From positions 92,445,182 through 92,509,181 of the forward strand of contig OZ020589.1 in NCBI GenBank assembly GCA_963971535.1: DNA of 64,000 nucleotides, written 5' to 3'. The stretch comes from Notolepis coatsorum. Its lineage: Eukaryota; Chordata; Actinopteri; Aulopiformes; Paralepididae. Positions 22,500 to 33,107 of the stretch are shown one piece after another (the stretch's first letter is position 1; each line of letters starts with the position of its first letter). The position numbers and the translations under genes were made by a program. The notes below the pieces were generated by a model, which made no database searches, was not told the DNA's origin, and worked only from the letters and a program-made list of their open reading frames with translations.

Positions 22500-22702
22500 T
22501 GTAGATCATTGGCTAAATGATTATCCAGTTTGACTAATGTCTACTACGAGCCACCGTACCTGTAGTGCTACTGCTTACAAACTGCCTCGCTACTGTGAAC
22601 CTGCTCTTGCCGTCACGTCACAACTAGATGTTAAATAAACGTACGGTTTGGTAAACCAAAGTGTGTTCATTGACCCACACCCAACGGAGGTACATATTAA
22701 CA
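22500..22702 (+). repeat. Putative gypsy 3' LTR
   Basis: A purine tract, GCTAAAGGGAAGGGA, at about 22485-22499 is followed by TGTAGATCATTGG. The stretch contains AATAAA near 22634 and ends near TACATATTAACA. The 5' partner is not in the window, so the borders are inferred from the TG start, the CA end and the position after pol. Confidence 0.5.
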
Positions 22703-23104
22703 CAGTTTAGAGACATGCTAAATTCCTGAGAAGGCACTGGTTCCTATACACTATTATACAATATATCATTTTAACTCCGTCATTATGCTATACTTATCTA
22801 AATAAACTACAAGATGAACCACATCTGTTCCTTGCTTAAAGTGACCTTTACTTTCCTCCTTCCTTTAAGACCAGACATGTAGGTTATTATGAAATACTAA
22901 TAATAATATCAGTAGTTGCAGTCAATATTGCAAATTTTATTTGCAAATTAAATCAGTAGCGGGCTGCGCGCGTATGAAGTGGTAGTTCTCTTCGCCAGTC
23001 TGTCTCTATCTCTCTCTTCTCTCGTCTTTCGTCTGTGTTGCTGTAATGGGGCGAGAATGGGGGGGAAGCGGTGACACAAATTAATTACTGTCCATGGTCC
23101 TGAA
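22703..23104. other. A/T-rich spacer without recognised features
   Basis: No gene or clear repeat structure was found. It includes short AAT runs near 22898 and a CTCT stretch near 23005. Confidence 0.4.
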
Positions 23105-23553
23105 TTTATACAGTTGTACAGTGTCCCCCACCCACCCACCCCTCCTACCCAACCCCCCCCCCCCCACTCCTACCCAACCCCCCCCCCCCCCCCCCCCACC
23201 CACCCAACCACCTCCAATGTACAGTCCCCCCCCACCCCCACCTACCCAATCCAATGTACAGTTTCTACGCCTAATGTATATACTCTTTTCTTTCTGGACT
23301 CTTTTTGTATCACAAACAGTACTGTAATTGCAAATCTGGTATGTCATAAATGTATAGATGTAGCAGTACTGTCTATCTGTATGTCATGTATGTCATATAT
23401 GTTACGATTAATTGAAAATGGGGGACCCTGATGTAAACAAGACGAAAGTCTTTCTCTGGTCTGCATCCCCTTAACAATTGTATGTATTGAGCTGTACTGT
23501 ACTGTACCCATTCTGCAATCTGTTAATAAAGTTTTCATTCATTCATTCATTCA
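23105..23553 (+). mobile_element. 3' untranslated fragment of the (CATT)n-tailed LINE
   Basis: The region matches the 3' end of the LINE at 44.8-48.4 kb: C-rich stretches with CCAATGTACAG, the AAATGGGGGACCCTGATG block, CTGCAATCTGTTAATAAAG and a (CATT)n tail. No coding sequence remains, so this is a heavily 5'-truncated copy. Long C runs at 23152-23198 lie in its 5' part. Confidence 0.8.
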
Positions 23554-24732
23554 TACACACACACACACTAGACTACAGCGAGCCTAGCCCCTGTATTCAA
23601 AAGCCCCTGGCTTGCTTGCATCGCAGTCACGAAAGGGGCTACAGCGAGCCCCACTCATTTCATATACTGTAGTGCAAATTAAGTGTTCAAATTAAGGCAT
23701 CAATATGATTTCAATCAATCAGTCTTACCTTAATGCAGAAATATGCGACGTTTCGTCTTGGCATCGTAGGCAGCAATGATCTCTTCTGCTTCAAGTGTGT
23801 GTGTCAGATCACTTTCGATGTGAAGCAGACTCAGAGTTGACAGTCTCTCCTGGCCCATGGTGGTTCTTAGCCAGTTCCGTGCGTCTCATTGCTGAGAAAG
23901 ATCGTTCACATGTTGCTGTGCCGACGGGCAATGACAGAGCCAAACTGAAAAGCTTTTTATAATTTGGATAATGTCCAGACCCAAGTTCACTTCTGATGTT
24001 TTCAGTGGATCCGTTTTGGATTTGTGTTGACACCATTGTCATCTCAGTCAGTGTGAGTTTGGGGTTGATGTTGAGTATGTTTGCATACTGGCTGATCAGG
24101 CTCTCTGCACCCCCGTAATCACATTTGAACACAGCATCAACACTTTTAGCAATGGCCAGTGCCTGCGGGGAAAATCTGTCCAAAACAGGATAGAACAGCT
24201 GACTGGCCCATTTCTGTTTCATGGTGGTTGCTGTGCTTCCCTCGTACTCTCTCTGGCCTAGAGTGCTGGTGACGACGCTGTCTGCGAGAGCAGCTGGCTG
24301 TCTGACGGGGCGCTTGCGTGGTCGTCTCTCATCCCCGCTCTCCATACAAACGTCAACTGACTGGCAGAATATTTGGATTTTGCTCCAGATGTCATCCCAC
24401 TTTTGACTGTCTGTCGTCATGTTTTCGAAGCTTTTCATCATCGATTCCAGGACACTTGCGGCTTTAGACAATGTTGTGTCTTTTTGAAGTGCTGTGTGTG
24501 CGACATGGACCGTGCTGAGCAAATCATAAAAAATAATCAGACTCACGCAAAAGTCTGCGCGTTTCACACTAGCCAGCAGACCAGATGCTTCCATAAACCG
24601 ACGATAAGGAGGCTCGGACAAATCAGACAGAGTGGAGGTCAGGGCTTGTATTCCATCTTTGACAGCTGACACGTTTTCCCATCTGCAAGCCCATCTCGTG
24701 TCGCTCAGTGCTGTGAGATCTGCGGTAACACC

Positions 24733-26047
24733 TGAATGAATGAATGAAAACTTTATTAACCTGATAAGCTGTAAGCCGTATTTCGCCTAAAGGTACATGC
24801 CTAAGTAAATGGAAGATTGCTCCACTTCTGCAAGGTCAATTTGCATGTTCATGGTATCTAGGAACATCTAGGGACCTGGGCCTGGGGGTATGTATTTCCA
24901 GTGTCAGAAATATTGTGTCTGTTACTAGGCTTGAGTAAATTGTAATGAAGAAAAGGAGAATATAAATTATGATTTATGATTTTTGCATCTTTGATCAAAA
25001 ATGTATACGGGTAGGAGAAAATGCTCACTGAGCTCATTCACCACCTTATTGAGATCATGTGTACAAAAAATCTAAGCAAATGAACCGCGGGAAGATGATT
25101 AAACAGAAGTATTTGTAGATACAGTAATTAATGATAATCGATTTTAATTATAAATTCATACTTGACCTTATTATGGACAAATCATACATCTATGGATAGG
25201 GAAAATGCTCCTCTTTCCAATGGCAGGGTTGAATCTGAATTTAGTCATTTCCTTGCGGTTTTTACGATAATTAGCATTTTCAGATAAATTTGTATTTCCG
25301 ATCAATCGTATAAAACATCGGTAAAAATGAAAATATACACTTTGACTACTGTTTTTGATAGGGTTATGGTCTTTACTCTTGGCTACAAAAAAAATATTTA
25401 AAAACATTGACCTCTTAACATCCAAGGGCCCACATGTGGACGATTCTTTGCCGACCTCTAGTGGCTCGGGTGTGCATTTCTTTTAATACAATATATATAT
25501 AGAATTAAAGCCCTATTTGTTGCCTGTCGATTGCCCTTTCAGGTGACAAAATCCGTTCAGCGGTTCTCGAGTTACATGCCGATATGTGAGGCATGCCCCA
25601 AAGTATGCAAAAGTACACATTACCACCCCGACTCCCGGGGCTCTAGCTCCGTCAATCATTTGGCGATCTTGAAAATCTTTGCACAGGGTTGTAGCCAATG
25701 AGTGTGGCTTTCCAATGATACCCCATGATATGATAATTGTGGATCTAATACGGTCTCTATTGATCGATTCATGATAAAGAAAAGCAGGGTCCCCCTATAG
25801 GGGGACCTTAAGGCTAACAGATTGCAGAATGGGTACAATACAGTACAGCTCAATACACACAATTGTTAAGGGGATGCAGACCAGAGAAAGACTTTCGTCT
25901 TGTTTACATCAGGGTCCCCCATTTTCAATTCATAGTGACATTTATGACATGCACAACATATATGACATCATGACATAGGGACATACATGACATACAGGTA
26001 TTTAGTACTGTTACATTTGTGACATATACGATATGCAAATATACAGT
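24733..26047 (-). mobile_element. LINE 3'-end insertion in the hAT gene, itself interrupted
   Basis: On the minus strand, bases 26047-25817 are the LINE 3' untranslated region and 24770-24733 are its TTAATAAAG and (CATT)n tail. Between them lies about 1.05 kb of unrelated sequence flanked by TAAC. hAT coding stops at about 26048 and resumes at about 24732, so the LINE tail landed in the transposase gene and later took an insertion of its own. Confidence 0.75.
24772..25816. mobile_element. Unclassified insertion inside the LINE tail
   Basis: The insert is flanked on both sides by TAAC of the LINE tail. Its right part (25416-25811) starts TTAACATCC and ends at a TTAA preceded by GGGGACC. The last bases form a small perfect palindrome, GGTCCCCC-TATA-GGGGGACC. 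A TTAA-type MITE inside a larger insertion is possible. No convincing coding frame is present. Confidence 0.4.
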
Positions 26048-26762
26048 ACCTAGCTCCTTCTGAGCCTGCTTGTATGCGTGATGTGTTCCTGGTTGTGCGA
26101 AGAAGGTGTACAGACTCTCAAGGATGAGAAAAAATCCCATTGCTGTGCGATTCACTTTACAGGCATCCACCAAGACCAGGTTTAATTTGTGGGCCATGCA
26201 GTGGATGTAGGTGGCAGAGGGGTGATCCTCACGCAGTTTGGTCTGAACACCGTTGACGTGCCCAGACATTACAGCCGCGCCATCATAGCTCTGTGCCACA
26301 ATGGGTAAACTGTACAGTCAACAATCCTCCAGAAAGTGCTTCACATGCCCATAGATTGCATTTGCGTCTTGCACTTCAGAACAATTCACGAATCCAAGAA
26401 ATTGATCTTTTGTTTCCAGTCCCTCTGCGTATCGCACGCACACGGTCATTTGCTCCTGTTTAAATGACCGCGCTTCATCCACAAGAATGGTGTAAAATCC
26501 ATTTTCCTCCACACTGCGAATGATTTGGCTTTTCACACTTTTGGCTGCAATTTCCAACAGTTCATTTTGAGCGTCGTAGCTGGTCAGGCTTTTCAACCTA
26601 GTGCAGAATGCGTCATCGTGCGTTGAGAACCACGTACAGAGCTCTAAAAAGTTCCCACGGTTTGTCGAACTCCGACTCTCATCATGTCCTCGTAGAGCAA
26701 GCCCTTGTTTGCCAAGATACAGTACCATCTCAGCAATAGTGGTGGCATATTCCCTGTTGCAC

Positions 26763-28430
26763 TTAACACTTTGATTGCCTAAGGCTAAATTCATGATATA
26801 CCATCCGTTGCCAGCTCTATTTAACATGGAGAAGTTACCCTTCTTTGCAGGGCTATAACTTTTTAAATTCTATTGCTAGATTGCCATTATTAGGGCCCAT
26901 TCAAGGTCCTATATGTATTGTTCATTGTGTAGCAACGTTAAACTTTTTCATTCACATATTCATAGTAAAATATGGTCTAAAGTATAAGTATGTTTTCATC
27001 TCTTTCTGCAGCTTTCTCCAGAACGTGATTTATAGCCCCAAATGCATTATATTGATGATGAAATACAGTTTGATAGCGATCAGTGCCAGATGAAAAATTT
27101 CAAATGGACGTGCTTCTAGGAGTTTCTACGTATCATCTGATGATGACCGGATGGGCGGGGGATCGTTTATAATTCCGTGGGCAACGTTATACCATTCATA
27201 CTAATGTGGGTCAAATGTTCATCATAGCAGTTAGTATCGATCACGGTAATAATAAACGCTAAAACTCACCCCAGTCTCCGCGGGCCGTTGGGCGATCAGC
27301 GTGGAGAAGACAGTTTTCAATTATGGGATGTCGAAATACCGGATCTATTTCCAGGTTGTATAATAGTATATCAAGTTTCAAGTTTCTTTAATAGTTGTCA
27401 TACAGAAGTACAGAATACTTTCATACAAAATGCTTCTTACTGTTACGCTCCAGAGACTGTGCTAGACAAGATAGTATCAAATAACATAGTATAGCATGTA
27501 ATTTAGAAGAAGAAAATGAGGTCACAGTGTTCGGTATAGACATATGTACAATGTTCTGAGTTACCATATAATATACAATACTATGCAGTGTACTAATGTA
27601 CAGTACTATATAGTGCAAAGCAGAAATGGGATGAGGTACAATTTAGGTACAATTTACAGTAAGGTGTACGAGTTGTAGTGCAATCCTTCATCAATAAATA
27701 TAAAGTGTGGGGAGTGGGTGCTACAGTGTGTTTGTTTAAAGTGGGTGTGTGCTATAAAGTGTGTGGAGTGGGTGCTACAGTGTGTTTGTTTAAAGTGAGT
27801 GTGTGCGTGTGGATGTGTGTGCTATGTGCGTTTGGTGGTTGTTGTTGTGTAGTGTTCATTGTTCGTTTAGCAGCCTGATGGCCTGGGGATAGAAGCTTCT
27901 TCTGAGTCTTTCTGTGCTCGCCTTGAGACTCCGGTATCGCTTGCCTGACCGCAGCAGTTCAAAGAGGCAGTTGTTCGGGTGACTGGAGTCTTTAATGATT
28001 CTCTTAGCCTTGCCCTTGCAACGCTTGTTGTAAATGTTCTGGAGGGTGGGGAGCCCCCCTCCAATTGTGCGTTCGGCTGAACGTCCAAATCATGTTGTTT
28101 ATCGAGTTATTGGCAACGGATCGCTATCCATTGTGTCGCGCTCGAGTCCCGGGAGCTATAGCGAGTGCCCGGAAGTAATATGGGTGATCAGCACTTCATC
28201 CACATGACTTCCTGTTTGGCGCTTCTGCCGATCGGCCACCAGATGGCGCTCTTGAACCGCTAGAGGGTTGAGAGGAGGCCAGCACTGTGTCTCAGGGCTG
28301 CGGAGGAAAAATATGATTTCGATCACAGATTTTTGAAATATTGATATTAAAGACGAGTTAGGGCGTCCTCGGCTACTTTAGCATGGCTAGGAAAGACGCC
28401 TAAACACGTTTTCGGCACTTAAAGTGTTAA
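26763..28430. mobile_element. TTAA-flanked MITE (piggyBac-like), copy A, with a LINE insertion
   Basis: The ends are TTAACACTTTGATTGCC and the inverse of TTAACACTTTAAGTGCC, each including the TTAA target. The element is homologous in inverse orientation to 42704-43663 over its full length. Without the LINE insertion at about 27368-28082 it is about 950 bp. It sits in a TTAA of the hAT transposase frame. If it is removed, the codons on either side (HLETV, then KCNREYA) join without a shift, as expected for a piggyBac-type insertion. Confidence 0.85.
27368..28082 (-). mobile_element. 5'-truncated LINE fragment, same family as 1-770
   Basis: Bases 27700-28083 match 1-386 almost perfectly, including the end of the RT frame. 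This copy also shows the 3' end missing from the first copy: the inverse of TTAAAGAAACTTGAAACTTGA at 27368-27390. The uninterrupted MITE copy at 42.7-43.7 kb shows the empty site. No clear target duplication is visible. Confidence 0.85.
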
Positions 28431-29029
28431 CAGTTTCCAAATGAGCGTTACTTATCTGTGCAGCAACGGAACCAGTGGTTTTGGATTGCAGATAAGAATT
28501 CCATTCCTCCATACACTGCCGATGGGAACAGCATTCTGTGTGTTTCTGTAATTTGACTGAAATGTTTTTCCAGTCGCATACACCATTCACAAAAGCAGGA
28601 TCATTATTGCCACTGTTGCACTGGAAATGGTGGCAGGCGAAACAGAACACAGCGTCTTCTTCTTTGCTGTACTCTAGGAACTTGTACTTTTTAAAGAAGT
28701 TCGATGAAAAGCAACGTTTCCCAAAATGTGTTTTAGGATATTCTGGCAGGACTGGCTGAGAGGGGCCACTGTTTTTTTCTCACAAATCAGTGTGTGGTGG
28801 ATTACCTGAAGCCTCAGGTGATCGGGTCAAGGTGTTATTATGCCCAGGGGCAGGGCTCGCTGTGGCTTCATGGATGCAATATTCTAGAGCTTCTGAATTA
28901 CTGTTATGATCCTTCTTTGCCTTGAAAAAATTACGTATATCCATTTTGCATTTGTGCGGCCGTCGCTGGTGTTATCTGCAAAGAACTGGCGGGTGGAAAT
29001 TCGAATGCAGATGTTTATACAAACTGGTG

Positions 29030-29165
29030 CTGCGTGATTGGTACTGCCTGCAGTCTGGTCACCACACCTACCCATTGACACCTCGGCCGGCCGACCCCAG
29101 CCCCCCCCCACACACACACAATATCGTAGCCTAGGCTGCCTATATAATAATTCTGCGACTGGGGC
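29030..29165 (-). mobile_element. Terminal region of the hAT element upstream of its transposase
   Basis: This sequence lies just upstream of the transposase start at 28944 and is homologous to 32680-32880, including ACACCTCGGCCGGCCGACC and CACACACACAATATCGTAG. It appears cut near 29165, before any terminal repeat, where a Penelope-like sequence follows. Confidence 0.6.
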
Positions 29166-29395
29166 TGCCCACATATATTATTTATATATAAATACTAAAT
29201 ATTTACATCAGACATGTACAGACAATGTACAAACAAACAATAATTCTACATATTGTGATGTGAATGGGCCGGGTAATGACGTCAGGAGCAGGGACTCAAT
29301 CGGTGGTCATTATTGAACTCAGGTGTTACTGATTGCGGGCGGGGATGAGACGCTGAGACTATTGATAAGCCAGTGGGACTTTTTGAGTTGAGGTA

Positions 29396-30163
29396 ATGAA
29401 ATCACGTTTTAAACAAAGAGGATATGAAGATGAATGCATAGACAGGGCCCTTCAGAAAGTAAAAACAAAAACACAAGGGGGTAGAAAGACAAAAAGAAAG
29501 CCATCAGCTGTCTGTGTTCTTAATTATACTGATAGATCACATGAAATAAAACATTCTATCAAGAAATACTGGCATATCCTCTCAAGTGATCCTAATGTAG
29601 GCCACTTATTTGATTCTCCACCAATAATTACTTACCGTAGAGGAAAGAATTTGAAAGACAAACTTGTACATGCAGACTGTTTATTTGAAAGATCAAGCAG
29701 CATGCCATCTCTGCCTGATGGCAACCATAAGTGTGGACGATGTGCACAATGTAATTGTACCACTAGAAGTAAGACTTTCTCACACCCTCTTACAGGGAAA
29801 ATCTATAAAATTCGTGGAGTTATAACATGCTCAACAACTGGGGTCATTTATCTAATAAAATGCAGCTGCTCCAAAGCCTATGTTGGAATGACAACAAGAG
29901 CACTAAAAACACGAATATCTGAACACCGTTCAGCTATTCGTAATAATAATCCAGATAGCCCTATAGCCATCCACTTTAAAGATGCCAACCATCCAATCAC
30001 AGCTTTCAGTTACTGTGGTATTGAAAAAGTGGTCCTTTCTAGACGTGGGGGGGATCTGAAACAGATGCTTCTCAAGAGAGAAGCCTATTGGATAACGGAA
30101 CTTCAAACATTTGGGACCACCTTTGGACTCAATGATGAACTGGATTTAAGTGTGTGTTTGTAA
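29396..30163 (+). pseudogene. Penelope-like ORF, C-terminal GIY-YIG endonuclease
   Basis: The 255-residue open frame starts in the linker that follows the Penelope RT (RFKQRGYEDECIDRA, KKYWHILSSDP, ITYRRGKNLKDKLV). A Cys cluster follows (CGRCAQCNC). The GIY-YIG domain shows GVIYLIKC near 29838, AYVGMTTRALKTRISEHRSA near 29878 with the catalytic Arg, and KREAYWITELQT near 30085 with the Glu. An ordinary stop ends it at 30163. The domain looks catalytically complete, but the RT is absent, so this is a truncated copy. The intact protein nicks DNA and reverse-transcribes the element RNA. Confidence 0.85.
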
Positions 30164-30422
30164 ACTGTTCCACTGAATCCCATTGATGATGGTTTAATGT
30201 TTCACAATGATTCGGTCATATTGCTGTATATTAAATATGCTAAACTATATTGTGTTGTAAATATGACTGTTCGATGTTTCAAAAATATTTTGTTCTGAGG
30301 TTGAATTATTGCATTTCTAACTCTGTCTCTCTTTTTGCTGCAGTACCCAGTGGGGCTGCAAGCTCAACCAATTGGTTTATTGACAGGAAGGCACAGGTGC
30401 TCCCTGTTATGCAATCAACCAA

Positions 30423-30546
<124 letters not shown>

Positions 30547-30594
30547 CAGACCTTGGAATTGTATAAAATGAATGTGAGACCTCATTGTTTCATG

Positions 30595-30645
30595 CCACTG
30601 TCCTGATGAAGGCTGAATAGCCGAAACGTTGACAACAATAAAAGC
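30595..30645 (+). ncRNA. Hammerhead-ribozyme-like motif of a Penelope element
   Basis: The conserved core CTGATGA lies at 30603-30609. A 4-bp stem with a 4-base loop follows (GGCT-GAAT-AGCC, 30611-30622), then GAAAC at 30623-30627. This spacing fits stem II and the two conserved strands of a hammerhead. Penelope-like elements are known to carry hammerhead motifs in their terminal repeats. Stem III is weak here (GTT-GAC-AAC) and no clear matching stem I partner and cleavage triplet were found, so activity is doubtful. Confidence 0.45.
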
Positions 30646-30785
30646 AGAGAAAAAGTGAGTGCGGGAATTGTAAATTTTTTCATCTGAGGGGTAATTAGTA
30701 CCTGGAGAGTATTCCTTATTTAACTATTGTTATGGTTTTATGTCTATTTACAGTGCCTCTTCGAGAGGGTGTTTAACGTGCCGTG

Positions 30786-31574
30786 TGTTAGGGATTGTGT
30801 TGGCAGAGGACCCAAGCGCAAACAGAGACGAGGGAGAGGTAGATGTGAATTGTCAAAGTGAGCACTGCTCCTTTAATTTGAACACTTCGAGCCAGGGGTG
30901 AAGTGTAACAAAAAATACTTCAAAGGCAGCAGAAAAACAAAACAAGGAATAGCTCAGCTTAAGACTGGCAGAGGGCAAAATACAAAACAAAGAATAATCT
31001 CATAAAGAGAGCAAGTCCAAAAATGTACAAAACAAAATGACACATCACAACACGGTGCAAAAACATTACCAGGTGAGAGCGCCAGGATACACAGGGAGAC
31101 AAGACTAATCCGAAAACGGCAGGAACAGACCAAGGGGAACAAGGCAGGAAACGCAATGACGCCACAGGGAGACAAGGTGTACACAGGCATAAATACACAG
31201 GCTGATTAACACAAGGGGGTAATTGGTAACAAGACACACCTGAGAGGGAAGGTAGAACTAACACACAGGGGTATAGGAAAACACAATACCAAACACACTG
31301 GGGAAATAAACAGGGAACAATACAAGGAACTAATAAATAACAATTAACAAGGGAACAAGAGACAATGTAGCAGGGGAAGGGCACAGAGAGACATATAGAC
31401 ATTAAACATAAACCAGTGCACCAGGAGGGGTAGTGACAACAAAGATCCAGGGGCTGGGAAAAGTCTGTGCAAAGGTGGGGGCTGTTGAGGAGTAGAGGAA
31501 AGTCTGTGCAAGGGTGGGGGCTGTTGAGGAGGATGGAAAGGGGAGAAAGGTCCAGGGACGGCCGGACCCTCACA
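30786..31574 (-). mobile_element. Solo LTR with 5-bp target duplication
   Basis: The 789-bp sequence starts TGTTAGGG and ends CCCTCACA. It is flanked by CCGTG at 30781-30785 and 31575-31579. No second LTR or internal region is present, which fits LTR-LTR recombination. In minus sense it reads TGTGAGGGTCC at the start, and ATTAAAGG near the end could serve as a polyadenylation signal. Two copies of a 37-bp repeat (GTCTGTGCAARGGTGGGGG) lie near 31466 and 31502. Assignment to gypsy or a retrovirus-like group is not possible here. Confidence 0.7.
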
Positions 31575-31579
31575 CCGTG

Positions 31580-32031
31580 TTTTTTTTTTTTTTTTTTTAA
31601 TCTTTCTTCCCCTCCTTTTTCCCGATTTTTCTCCCATCCCACCCTTCCTGGTTGTTGCGTACTTTCCCCTACTGTTGGTCCGGGAGACCGGAGACTGTCA
31701 CATGCTTTCCTCCGACACATGTGCAGCCTGGGGCAGGCCAACCTGGCCGCGCAGGTTCTCACCGGGGAGAGTGTAGCGTGTGGGAGGCCACACTATCTCT
31801 CCTTAGTTCCAACCCTTGCTCAGCAGGCGCCCCGACCGAACTGTAGGGGTCGCTGTCCACAACGCCCAGGACCCACCCTTCAGCTTTCCCACCCCCTGAT
31901 ACAGCCAATTGTATCAGTGTGAGAGGCCAGCCAAGCTGATAGCAACGCCGGGAGCTGGATTCGAACAGGCGAATCCAGTGTCTCCCGGTGTTGGTGACAA
32001 ACGTAATCTCCGTGCGCCACCTGCCCCCCCT
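31580..32031 (-). mobile_element. tRNA-derived SINE
   Basis: On the minus strand the head shows an RNA polymerase III A box (TGGCGCACGG, 32011-32020 inverse) and B box (GTTCGAATCC, about 31957-31966 inverse). A body of about 350 bp follows, then a tail of A residues (the T run after 31579). An 11-bp duplication CTCACACCGTG borders it at 31569-31579 and 32032-32042. That duplication includes the end of the solo LTR and its target site, so the SINE came later. Mobilisation would depend on a partner LINE. Confidence 0.85.
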
Positions 32032-32215
32032 CTCACACCGTGGTTGATTAGGCATACATTGTTCAAAGTACAGTGCCTCTTACAGAGGGTGATTAGCGTG
32101 TCGGGTTTGACTAGGCATATACATTGTTCCAAGTGCAGTGCCTCAAAAAGAGGGTGTTTTAGCGTGTGTGAGTAGACATACCGTGTTCACAATTGCAGTG
32201 CCTCCTAAAGAGGGT

Positions 32216-32639
32216 GATCGCACGCCAGAGTGGTGGTGTGCCCTAAACGGCCAAATACTAGGTCATTGAACTTAGCCCGATTGGGGTGAGTTACTTATAC
32301 TGTATAACAGGAGCCCTCTACGGTACCCGATTAGTCCCCTTGATTATTAATCCTGTGTCCCCTGTATGATCTGATTAGCACAGGTACTTTTATCTAATAA
32401 AGTTGTTACTCTTTGTACCCCGGTTGTGCAGTTGGTTATTGAAGGGCATTTTGACAAATAGCAGTTTCCCTGCTACATAGCAGTTTCTCCTGCTAATGGT
32501 ATAACCCACGTATTTATTACAATATTAGGTACAGGCAAGCATATGGTGTTAGAGTTCTGCAGGGCTATGTTCACATGTGTAGTTATTTCTTAACCATGTT
32601 TTGAAGTGGGGGTGGGTGGGGGCGGCTATAAGCCCATGG
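32216..32639. other. Unassigned sequence
   Basis: No frame or clear repeat border was found. It contains AATAAAG near 32397 and two similar TAGCAGTTTC blocks near 32459 and 32479. It may be the remainder of an LTR-like repeat. Confidence 0.3.
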
Positions 32640-32960
32640 AGGATTTTGAAGACCAGACATCGGTTTGATGATGCGGCGCGCGTGATTGGTTACTGCCTGC
32701 AGTCAAGTTCAAGTTCCTTTTATTGCCACACGGCCAGGCCGTCTGGAATGTTAAACGGACACCACACCTACACATTGACACCTCGGTCGGCCGACCCTTG
32801 CGTATTGTCACCACTGGGTTGCAGCAGCCCACACACACACAATATCGTAGCCATAGGCTGCCTATAATAATGTGTCGACTGGTCTGGGTAGGCATAGCCT
32901 ACCCTGGCCTCACATACCCGCCGCCTATGGGCATCAGGGCTTGTACCTTGTTTTGCACTA
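32640..32960 (-). mobile_element. hAT terminal fragment carrying a LINE tail
   Basis: The sequence matches 29030-29165 and extends further, to an inverse CATAGGCGGCGGGTATGTG near 32925-32935 that looks like a hAT end. Bases 32705-32745 are an inserted or captured LINE/SINE 3' tail (inverse of AATAAAAGGAACTTGAACTTGA), absent from the other copy. Confidence 0.6.
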
Positions 32961-33107
32961 CTGCGCATGCAGATGATGGGGGGGAGGGCTCTCTCGCTCT
33001 CTCTCTCTCTCTCTCTCCCAGCGAACAGACACGTGTTACTGGTGCGACAGACTTTCGCCTTGTTTACTACTTTCGTCTTGTGTTACATTGGACTTTTGCC
33101 TTGTTTA

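Larger units (their letters stand above)
1144..22702 (+). mobile_element. Ty3/gypsy LTR retrotransposon split by three nested insertions
   Basis: The gypsy protein can be followed through four separated blocks in the expected order. Nucleocapsid, protease, RT and RNase H lie at 1144-3376. A 22-bp block lies at 12321-12342. Integrase lies at 18716-19349, and the integrase C-terminus at 21662-22165. A purine tract and a putative 3' LTR follow. The interruptions are an L1-like LINE, a hAT-like element and a second hAT, each with a direct duplication of gypsy sequence at its edges. The 5' LTR and most of gag are absent. Frameshifts and stop codons show an old, dead copy. Confidence 0.85.
23730..28944 (-). 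pseudogene. hAT transposase (DUF4371/zinc-finger type), broken by two insertions
   Basis: The minus-strand frame begins at the ATG at 28942-28944 with MDIRNFFKAKKD. It has a TTF-type zinc-finger region near 28600-28670 (FCFACHHF, with HTECCSH following). It continues after a TTAA MITE with CNREYATTIAEMVLYLGKQG. The catalytic core appears as TILVDEA near 26485 and SYDGAAVMSGHVNG near 26280, with HCMAHKLNLVLVDAC. After a LINE-tail insertion it resumes with LSDTRWACRW near 24700 and ends with the dimerisation domain LALSLPVGTATCERSFSAMRR near 23900. Defects are a TGA at 28780-28782 and a frameshift near 23880. The intended stop is at 23730-23732. The intact enzyme would excise and insert hAT elements. 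Confidence 0.85.
30752..32215 (+). repeat. Four ~60-bp tandem units, split by a solo LTR and a SINE
   Basis: Units start CAGTGCCTC at about 30752, 32071, 32138 and 32195. Each reads on through GAGGGTG and, where complete, ACATTGTTC. The first unit is broken after 30785 by the solo LTR and SINE and resumes at about 32043. The source of the array is unknown. Confidence 0.6.

Noticed and set aside
26845-27093. 82-codon frame conserved at 43332-43580
   Set aside because: Both copies lie inside the same TTAA MITE, so the similarity follows from repeat identity. The peptide matches no family.
31344-31922. Frames of up to 267 codons around the solo LTR
   Set aside because: They cross the border between the LTR and the SINE and match no protein.
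31940-32031. tRNA gene
   Set aside because: A and B boxes are present but the sequence is the head of a SINE with a body, poly(A) tail and target duplication, and a full cloverleaf is not apparent.
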